NCBI RefSeq assembly: GCF_001006805.1
Contig: NZ_LN811353.1
Coordinates: 111,509 to 175,508 of the forward strand
DNA length: 64,000 bases
Source: Microvirga massiliensis
Lineage (GTDB): Bacteria > Pseudomonadota > Alphaproteobacteria > Rhizobiales > Beijerinckiaceae
Direction: 5' to 3'
Shown here: positions 57,344 through 64,000 of the stretch, piece by piece
Position numbering within the stretch: position 1 is the stretch's first letter
Layout of the letters: the number at the start of each line of letters is the position of its first letter
Made by a program: the position numbers and the translations under genes
The notes under the pieces: generated by a model
What the model saw: only the letters and a program-made list of their open reading frames with translations
Database searches by the model: none
What the model was told of the DNA's origin: nothing

Positions 57344-58096
57344 ATGACGCAAACGACCTATGGCTCCCTCGAGGACAAGACGGTTCTCGTCACCGGCGGC
57401 GCAAGCGGCATCGGCGAGGCCATCGTCGAAGCCTTCGCGGGGCAGGGCTGCCGTGTCGGGCTCATCGATCTCGACGGGCAGGCGGGCGCCGCCCTCCAGC
57501 AGAGACTCGGGGCGAAAGTTGCCTTCCAGCCCGCCGACGTGCGTGACACCGAGGGCCTGAGATCCGCCATCGGCCGCATTCGTGAAGCCCTCGGACCGAT
57601 CGCAATCCTCGTCAACAATGCTGCGCGGGACGATCGGCATCGGATCGAGGACGTCACGCCCGAATATTGGCGCGAGCGTTTCGCCACGAATCTCGATCAC
57701 CAGTTCTTTGCCACCCAGGCGGTGCTCCCCGACATGGAGCGTGCCGGCGGAGGCGCCGTCATTAATATGGGATCGACCAGCTACCTTGTGAGCGATGATC
57801 CGTTCGTGGCCTACAAGACCGCGAAATCGGCGATCATCGGACTGACGCGTGCGCTCGCGCGCGAACTCGGCGAGCGTAATATCCGCGTCAACGCTATCGT
57901 GCCGGGCTGGATCATGACGAAACGTCAGATCGAACTCTGGCTGACGCCGGAAGGAGAAGCGGAACTCATGCGCCGGCAATGTCTGAAGCGGAAGCTCGTG
58001 CCCGAAGACATCGCCCGCGTCGCCCTTTTCCTGGCCTCCGACGACGCTGCGGCGATCACTGCGCAGTCGTATCTCGTGGATGGCGGGTGGGTGTAA
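57344..58096 (+). CDS. Short-chain dehydrogenase/reductase (classical SDR)
   Basis: A 250-residue classical SDR. The cofactor loop is VTGGASGIGEAIVEAF with LIDLDGQ (Asp, suggesting NAD), then LVNNAARDD, the catalytic Ser in INMGSTSY and YKTAK, and the C-terminal SYLVDGGWV. An acggag site precedes the ATG. No linked pathway genes, so the substrate (sugar or 3-oxoacyl type) is unknown. A dispersed repeat follows directly. Confidence 0.9.
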   Translation: MTQTTYGSLEDKTVLVTGGASGIGEAIVEAFAGQGCRVGLIDLDGQAGAALQQRLGAKVAFQPADVRDTEGLRSAIGRIREALGPIAILVNNAARDDRHRIEDVTPEYWRERFATNLDHQFFATQAVLPDMERAGGGAVINMGSTSYLVSDDPFVAYKTAKSAIIGLTRALARELGERNIRVNAIVPGWIMTKRQIELWLTPEGEAELMRRQCLKRKLVPEDIARVALFLASDDAAAITAQSYLVDGGWV

Positions 58097-58107
58097 GTCG
58101 AGCCCCC

Positions 58108-58186
58108 CGTCATTGCGAACGGAGTGAAGCAATCCAGCGGCGCATCGGTCGACGGGTAGATTGCTTCGCCTGCGGCTCACAATGGC
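58108..58186. repeat. Dispersed palindromic element, copy 4
   Basis: A ~79-bp imperfect palindrome: left arm cgtcattgcgaacggagtga then agcaatcc, right arm gattgcttcgcctgcggctc then acaatgg. The middle, cggtcgacgggtagattgc, matches copy 1 near 20700. It fills the gap between convergent SDR and ampG genes. Confidence 0.75.
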
Positions 58187-58233
58187 AGGAAGGCAACGCG
58201 ACAGCGGCAAAGCGCAGGAACAGCGCGGGTTTC

Positions 58234-59556
58234 TCACCGTCCTGCGGTGCTGGCCAGAGGCTGGATGTCCTCTTCGGCTTCTGCCGACTGCGCGATGTCT
58301 CTGCGGATCACGAAGCACAGGGCCACGAGCGGCAGTCCGATCGCGGCGGTTCCGAGGAACAGGGCCGGATAGCCATAGGTGTCGACGACGACACCGGACA
58401 CTCCGCCGATCAGCTTGCCGGGAAGAGCATAGAGGGAACTGAGCAGCGCATATTGCGTCGCGGCCAGCCCAGGCGCCGTCAGTGCGGACATATAGGCGAT
58501 CAGCGCAGACCCTGCGAAGCCCGAAGCGAAATTGTCGATGCTGATCGTGAAGACGAGCAGCGTGATGTCTGCGCCGGCCCGTGCGAGGATCGCGAACATG
58601 ATGTTCGATCCTGCGGCAACGGCGGCTCCCGTGACGAGCGTCGGCCAGAGCCCGAGCGTGCCAAGCGCAATCCCGCCTGCGAATGCTCCGGCGATTCCGA
58701 TCCACACCCCGTAGAGCTTCGAGACGTTGGCGATATCGGTCTTCGAGAAACCGAGATCGATGTAGAGCGGATTTGCCATGACGCCGGCGACGAAGTCCGG
58801 GAGTCGGAAAAGCGCAACGAGCGCGAGAATGGCGACCAGCATGGTGCCCTTGCGTCGGATGAGATCCGCAAAAGGCTCAATCACGGCGCTTGCGACGGTA
58901 AAGCGCTCACGCTTCGTGATGATGTCAATGCGCGGCGCCAGGAGCGTGCCGATCACTCCGACGAGCATCAGGGCCGCCATGGCTTCATAGGCGCGCGTCC
59001 AGCTCACGAACTCGGCGATGTAGAGGGCGCCGGCACCCGAACAGATCAGCGCGAGCCGGTAGCCCAGCTGATAGGCTGCTGACATCAGGCCCTGACGCTC
59101 CGTCGGGGCTGCGTCGATGCGCCAGCCATCGATCACGATATCCTGCGTCGCCGAGGCAAAGGCCACGAGGAGGGCACCGGCCACCGTCAAGCCGAGCCCC
59201 GATTGCGGATTGCTCGCGGCGACTCCGAGGAGGCCGATTGCGACAACCGCCTGCGCGAGCAGCATCCAGCTCCGTCGCCGGCCCAGCAGACGCGCAAGAA
59301 CCGGAACATCGACGCGGTCGATGACGGGGGCCCAGACGAATTTCAGCGAATAGGCAAGCGCGACCCAGCTCAGAAGGCCGATCTCCGTCCGTGATATCCC
59401 GGCCTCACGGAGCCACGCCGAGAGCGTGCTGAAGACGAGCAGGAACGGCAGACCCGATGCAAATCCGAGCGGGAGCATCAGCGCGAGCCGGCCATCAGTC
59501 AGAACGGCCGAGGGCGTCAGGCGCCGGCGGGGGGGCTGTGTCTTGGAAGCGATCAT
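58234..59556 (-). CDS. ampG: AmpG-family muropeptide MFS transporter
   Basis: A 440-residue, twelve-segment MFS permease. FASGLPFLLVFSTLSAWLREAGISRTEIGLLSW (read in parts) and ATQDIVIDGWRIDAAPTERQGLMSAAYQLGYR (in parts) are AmpG signatures. AmpG brings GlcNAc-anhydroMurNAc peptides into the cytoplasm for recycling, which fits the murU-like and amgK-like genes at 36-38 kb. ATG 59556 follows an aggagagga site; an earlier GTG would add eight residues. Confidence 0.88.
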   Translation of the reverse strand: MIASKTQPPRRRLTPSAVLTDGRLALMLPLGFASGLPFLLVFSTLSAWLREAGISRTEIGLLSWVALAYSLKFVWAPVIDRVDVPVLARLLGRRRSWMLLAQAVVAIGLLGVAASNPQSGLGLTVAGALLVAFASATQDIVIDGWRIDAAPTERQGLMSAAYQLGYRLALICSGAGALYIAEFVSWTRAYEAMAALMLVGVIGTLLAPRIDIITKRERFTVASAVIEPFADLIRRKGTMLVAILALVALFRLPDFVAGVMANPLYIDLGFSKTDIANVSKLYGVWIGIAGAFAGGIALGTLGLWPTLVTGAAVAAGSNIMFAILARAGADITLLVFTISIDNFASGFAGSALIAYMSALTAPGLAATQYALLSSLYALPGKLIGGVSGVVVDTYGYPALFLGTAAIGLPLVALCFVIRRDIAQSAEAEEDIQPLASTAGR

Positions 59557-59674
59557 GCCTGCAGGATCCTCTCCTCGCACGGGAGCGACGCGAAGACCAT
59601 CGCCCTGGGCCGCGGAATGCTGTCGCGCCTCGCTCGCGCGCGTGGCCGTAGCTCCGCAAGAGCACGCAATATGG

Positions 59675-59689
59675 TTAAGCGGGCCCTAA
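59675..59689. promoter_or_regulatory. Possible CtrA-like box TTAA-N7-CTAA
   Basis: ttaa (59675-59678), gcgggcc, ctaa (59686-59689) differs from TTAA-N7-TTAA at one base. It lies between ampG and the response regulator gene, about 130 bp before the latter. One-base mismatches are tolerated at some CtrA sites, but the call is weak. Confidence 0.3.
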
Positions 59690-59817
59690 TCACTTTGGAC
59701 GTCACGCGTCCGGCCGCTCAGGATTGCGTCGAGGGATAGCTTCTATACGGATCGTCTAAGGAAGTGTTGACACTTTTCTTACAGAGTGGCGCGCGTTGAA
59801 CCGATCCCGGCGGTGGA

Positions 59818-60255
59818 ATGTCAGCCGATAAGAACACAATGATCCTCGTCGTCGACGACGAGTGGCTCATGATCGAGATCATCACGTCGCTGCTCAAGCG
59901 TAGCGGTTTCGAGATTGTCGACTTTGCAAGTGAAGGGACCAGCGCTCTCGCTCTCATGCGCGAGAAGACCTACGATCTCGTGATCTCCGACCTCAATATG
60001 GATGGAATGAGCGGGCTCAAGTTCGTGCGTGCGGTTCGGCAGGATCCGCAATTGTGTGCGACGCCGTTTATTCTGACGACGGCGAGCCCGGTGATCGAGA
60101 ATGCGCTGGCGGCCAAACAGGCCGGCGTGGATTTCTTCCTCCTGAAGCCGTTCACGGCCGAGGTTCTGAAGCAGAAGGTGCATGCAGCCCTGGGTCGGAG
60201 CGCCGTTCTGCCATCGCCCGCCGGATCTCCGACACCCTCGCAATCGGCCGCGTGA
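59818..60255 (+). CDS. Orphan single-domain response regulator (CheY-like)
   Basis: A 145-residue receiver-only protein. The acidic pair is in ILVVDDEWLMIEI, the phosphorylated Asp in LVISDLNMDGMSGLKFV, the switch Thr in FILTTAS, and Lys in FFLLKPFTAEVL. There is no output domain; a ~20-residue polar tail follows. No kinase is adjacent, but an Hpt protein is encoded 1.6 kb downstream on the same strand, so a phosphorelay link is possible. Confidence 0.9.
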   Translation: MSADKNTMILVVDDEWLMIEIITSLLKRSGFEIVDFASEGTSALALMREKTYDLVISDLNMDGMSGLKFVRAVRQDPQLCATPFILTTASPVIENALAAKQAGVDFFLLKPFTAEVLKQKVHAALGRSAVLPSPAGSPTPSQSAA

Positions 60256-60692
60256 CATCGACTGGATCCCGATAGTGTCCCGGCGTTCGCTCGGGTAACC
60301 GCCTGAGCGGCGTTTGCCGTTGCGGTAATCGGAACCGGGAACATCGCCGCTTGCCATGCATTGGGGCAAAGCCGTTTCAGGTGTCGCGTCGACACGCCTT
60401 CACGGAAGGCATCCTCCCGACGCGGTGGTGCCGCATAGCTGCCTCTATTGCTTCTTACGTAACGGAATAGTCGACGTTCAGGGGGTCCACGACCGTTCGG
60501 CGCTCACTGCCGAGGTGTCGTCGCATAACGGATTCGGGTCACAACGTTCGGAGGTTGCGGGATGTCGGACGGGTTCTCCTGCCACGTGATGAAATCACGT
60601 ACGCTGCGGAGCGTGAGTGATGCTGCTCGCCGTTTCATATCGGAACGGCCGCGTTGCGGCGAGACGTGATCAGAGCGACTGGCATTCCTTCC
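60256..60692. other. Intergenic region before the glycosyltransferase, no gene recognised
   Basis: 437 bases. Frames here are short and have no family resemblance. The base composition is less GC-rich than the flanking genes in places (about 60430-60550). It probably contains the glycosyltransferase promoter. No repeat or operator was recognised. Confidence 0.45.
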
Positions 60693-61706
60693 ATGCATCT
60701 TGTTGCGCTCTCGAATGAACGGCTCGACCCGTGGGTGAACTGGACCACCCTGGGTCCTCCTCTGCTGTGTCCGCTCGCCGCGAAGAGCGGTGGCGCGATC
60801 GTCGCTCCGCCGCCTCTGCGCTGGGAGACGCGCCACGAATGGCGGCAGAGCATCCGGTCAACGCGAGAGGCCGATACACTCTTCTGGATGCAGGGGAGCG
60901 CCCGTCCGGAGTGGCCTCTCATGGCGCTCTCCGCTTCGCGGGGGGTTGCCCGACGCGCGGCCTTCGTGGTCGATGCATGGCGTCCGGCACTCTCGAAGAT
61001 CGGGGTGCTCGCTGTGGCTCAGCGTCTCGATCCGTGCTTCGTTGCATTCCGCGAAGGCTGCGAGGAATTGCGTCGTCGCTTTCCGGGCGGGCGCTTCGAA
61101 TGGTTGCCATTCGGCATCGACACCGATGTTTTCAGGCCCGGTCCCGGCGAACGCGATATCTTCGCTTTCTGGATGGGGCGGCGCCACGAGCCGTTGCACC
61201 AGGCATTGCTGGCTTATTGCCGCGAGCGTGGCCTCGTCTATCGTTATGCGCGCTATGCGGGCGAATTTTCGACCGAGGAACTCGGGGCCATGGCCCGGCG
61301 GTGCCGCTATTTCGTCGTTACACCGCCCGATCTCGACAATCCGGAGCGGACCGGCGGCTTTAGCCCCCTCGTCATGCGCTATCTTGAGGGGCTTGCCAGC
61401 GGTGCGAGACTTCTCGGCGTTCTTCCGAAGAGCGGCGAATACGAGCACATCCTGCCACGCGAGGCGATCCTGGAAATCCGTGCGGACGGCTCGAATCTCG
61501 CAAAGCGCCTGGATGAAGATGCCGAGAATTCTGCGGGGTGGAATGCCGTTGCGGCAGCATGCGATCTGGTGCAGCGGGAGCATTCCTGGTCCCGTCGCGC
61601 CGAGCAGATCCGTGATCGCCTCCTGACCGATGATCCCGTGCAGATTGCTGCGTTCCGGCAACGGGGCGAGCATTGGGCCGACGGTACGATCCTGCAACGC
61701 GCCTGA
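60693..61706 (+). CDS. Glycosyltransferase family protein (GT-B, group 1 like)
   Basis: A 337-residue protein. The C-terminal half has GT-B traits: FEWLPFGIDTDVFRPG, a RYLEGLASGARLLGVLPKSGEY acceptor/donor loop with Glu, and a final helix region HSWSRRAEQIRDRLL. The N-terminal half is unlike common families. ATG 60693 is chosen; GTG 60666 with ggcgag upstream is an alternative. It sits between an orphan response regulator and an Hpt gene, all on one strand. The sugar and acceptor are unknown. Confidence 0.7.
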   Translation: MHLVALSNERLDPWVNWTTLGPPLLCPLAAKSGGAIVAPPPLRWETRHEWRQSIRSTREADTLFWMQGSARPEWPLMALSASRGVARRAAFVVDAWRPALSKIGVLAVAQRLDPCFVAFREGCEELRRRFPGGRFEWLPFGIDTDVFRPGPGERDIFAFWMGRRHEPLHQALLAYCRERGLVYRYARYAGEFSTEELGAMARRCRYFVVTPPDLDNPERTGGFSPLVMRYLEGLASGARLLGVLPKSGEYEHILPREAILEIRADGSNLAKRLDEDAENSAGWNAVAAACDLVQREHSWSRRAEQIRDRLLTDDPVQIAAFRQRGEHWADGTILQRA

Positions 61707-61842
61707 GCCCGGCGGCAGAATCCGTTAACTCCAGCGACCACCAGTGGGGTTCCCGCGCGATTCGCGCAGGTGTATCTTTTCCGGATTCAGGCTTTCACAA
61801 GAAGTCCGGCGGATGCTATGGCCGGGACACACAGAAACCATC

Positions 61843-62259
61843 ATGAATCTTCATCGACATTTCTTCGGATTCTCGCGCGCTGCCGAGTCTCCTGCATCGG
61901 CCCTGGCCGAAGATCGGCTGGGTTCTGCAGAGCCTGTTCTCGACGAGGCGACCCTGGATTCGGTTCGAGATCTCCTGGGGGTGGAGCGGGCCGCCGATCT
62001 CCTGCGCAGCCTGCATCGCCAGTTGCAGGCGGAACTCACCGATTTCGAGGCGACGGCCGATACTCTGGCTCGCCTCCGGAAGGAGGCCCACAAGCTGACG
62101 TCCGCTGCAGGAATGCTCGGGTTCTCGACGTTGTCCACCGCCTGTCGCGAACTCGAACTGGCTATCGATTCAGGCTCGGATGCCGCCTGTGCTTTCGCAC
62201 GCGCCAGAGAGGCGAAGGCATCCGCGACGATGCGGATCGAGGCACTGATCGCTGCCTGA
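61843..62259 (+). CDS. Hpt (histidine phosphotransfer) domain protein
   Basis: A 138-residue helical protein. The Hpt motif is KEAHKLTSAAGMLGFSTLS, with the candidate phospho-His in AHKL and the small residues after it that pack the bundle; TACRELELAI follows as usual. ATG 61843 (MNLHRHFFG) is preferred; ATG 61813 would add ten residues. No receiver or kinase is fused. It may relay phosphate to the CheY-like protein encoded upstream. Confidence in the fold is good, in the partner low. Confidence 0.8.
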   Translation: MNLHRHFFGFSRAAESPASALAEDRLGSAEPVLDEATLDSVRDLLGVERAADLLRSLHRQLQAELTDFEATADTLARLRKEAHKLTSAAGMLGFSTLSTACRELELAIDSGSDAACAFARAREAKASATMRIEALIAA

Positions 62260-62411
62260 TCTTCAGGAGACCCGGTCGGGTCTACTCGGCATCAGCCGGG
62301 ATTCGCTCGGGCTGCGCGTGACGTATCGATTTCATGAGGTGAAGACCCGGCGTGCTCCCCGCCGGATCGGGGCCGAGGCCGCCAGCCACGATCGCTCGAA
62401 ACCTTGCCGCG

Positions 62412-62714
62412 TCAGACGGGGCGTGCGGCCGGCAGGGAGAGCTTAATCCGCTTCAACTCGGCCGGGTCTCGCGGGTCGATTCGAAGAATCAGATGGCCGC
62501 TCGGTGAGCGTCGCGTCGAAAAGGCGAGCTGAGCATAGCCGCCCCCCTCTACGGGCAGATAGAACCGGGCTTCCGCTTCGTCTTCGAGAAAGGCCCTCAG
62601 GCCGATCTGCAGACTTTCTTCATATCCCCGGATAGCTCGCCGGATCGCCGGGTGAAGGACAAGGGTCATGCGTCTGCGGGCGCAGGATTCTTCGATGTCG
62701 TCGATCGTCAACAA
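62412..62714 (-). CDS. Hypothetical protein, 100 residues
   Basis: Not recognised. The frame starts at TTG 62714 (a second TTG follows) and encodes a mixed, charged protein: basic N-terminal helix region (ARRRMTLVLHPAIRRAIRGYEES), an acidic middle (LRAFLEDEAEARFYL) and strands (GYAQLAFSTR, HLILRIDP). No signal peptide or membrane segment. It lies between the Hpt gene and groES, facing away from groES. Codon use resembles its neighbours, which supports a real gene. Confidence 0.5.
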   Translation of the reverse strand: MLTIDDIEESCARRRMTLVLHPAIRRAIRGYEESLQIGLRAFLEDEAEARFYLPVEGGGYAQLAFSTRRSPSGHLILRIDPRDPAELKRIKLSLPAARPV

Positions 62715-62851
62715 GGTCGAGCCTCGGGTTCATGGGTCTGGCGGGAGCGCCATCTGGAAGATCAACGCCGATTTTCGCGATCGGGTCCCTTCGGGAGGCG
62801 ACCACGAAATCCGGGGTTGCCGCTAGGGAAGGATGCGATTATCTGATGTTT

Positions 62852-62878
62852 TTGGCACTTGCCGGCGTCGAGTGCCAA
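62852..62878. promoter_or_regulatory. CIRCE operator (HrcA site) upstream of groES
   Basis: TTGGCACTT (62852-62860), nine bases, then GAGTGCCAA (62870-62878). The consensus is TTAGCACTC-N9-GAGTGCTAA; the N9 spacing is exact and arms pair at eight of nine positions, with compensating G/C changes at position 3. It lies 59 bp before groES, so HrcA repression of groESL is expected. Confidence 0.88.
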
Positions 62879-62937
62879 ATGGCGGATGCCGGCTTTGCGC
62901 GAACCATTCCGTCCACCATGCAGATGTGGAGGCCAGC

Positions 62938-64000
<1,063 letters not shown>

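Noticed and set aside
60356..60589. 77-residue + strand frame before the glycosyltransferase
   Set aside because: No plausible ribosome-binding site, no recognisable domain, and codon use unlike nearby genes.

Overview
This 64-kb window is a high-GC chromosomal segment of an alphaproteobacterium, almost certainly of the order Hyphomicrobiales (Rhizobiales). The call rests on gene content and order: rpsA-sppA-ihfB-lapA, trpFBA-accD-folC, trxA-addA-addB-murU-tsaE/amgK-divL-ahcY, HPr-EIIA-hprK-chvG-chvI, pckA, polA and groESL are typical neighbours in that order. Dispersed palindromic repeats of the type 'cgtcattgcgaacg...gaagcaatc' recall Methylobacteriaceae/Beijerinckiaceae-like genomes, but genus cannot be fixed from the sequence alone. 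No tRNA, rRNA, CRISPR array, prophage or intact insertion sequence was seen.

Layout. (1) 1-9379, + strand: a nine-gene catabolic and uptake operon holding hydantoinase A (cut by the window edge), a fumarylacetoacetate-hydrolase-family enzyme, hydantoinase B, a complete branched-chain-amino-acid-type ABC importer (binding protein, LivF, LivM, LivG, LivH) and a cupin. (2) 9756-19466, + strand: housekeeping genes rpsA, sppA, ihfB, lapA-like, an ornithine-cyclodeaminase-family gene, trpF, trpB, trpA, accD and folC, many joined by 4-bp start/stop overlaps. (3) 19467-28874: an accessory stretch between folC and trxA with a short-chain dehydrogenase, a broken patatin-like gene, an MDR-family dehydrogenase flanked by two copies of a composite repeat array, a low-affinity-iron-permease-family protein, cardiolipin synthase, an FtsH paralogue and a glutathionyl-hydroquinone-reductase-like protein. 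(4) 28875-47265, - strand: trxA, addA, addB, murU-like, tsaE-amgK fusion, divL, ahcY, HPr, EIIA, hprK, chvG and chvI. (5) 47527-64000, mixed strands: hugZ-like, pckA, an FAD oxidoreductase, a NhaD-like antiporter, a class II amidotransferase, polA, a second SDR, ampG, an orphan response regulator, a glycosyltransferase, an Hpt protein and groES-groEL (groEL runs off the end).

Themes. Cell-cycle and envelope control are concentrated here: a DivL pseudokinase-type protein with Tyr at the phospho-acceptor position sits downstream of a perfect TTAA-N7-TTAA (CtrA-type) box, and the HPr/EIIA/HprK regulatory PTS abuts chvG-chvI, with pckA (a known ChvI target in Agrobacterium) a short distance away. 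AmgK, MurU and AmpG together suggest cell-wall (MurNAc) recycling. ahcY has a palindrome like the SAH-responsive SahR operator. Other points: AddB has Asn where the nuclease motif normally has Asp, the patatin remnant has a stop codon directly before its catalytic serine, and groES has a slightly variant CIRCE operator.
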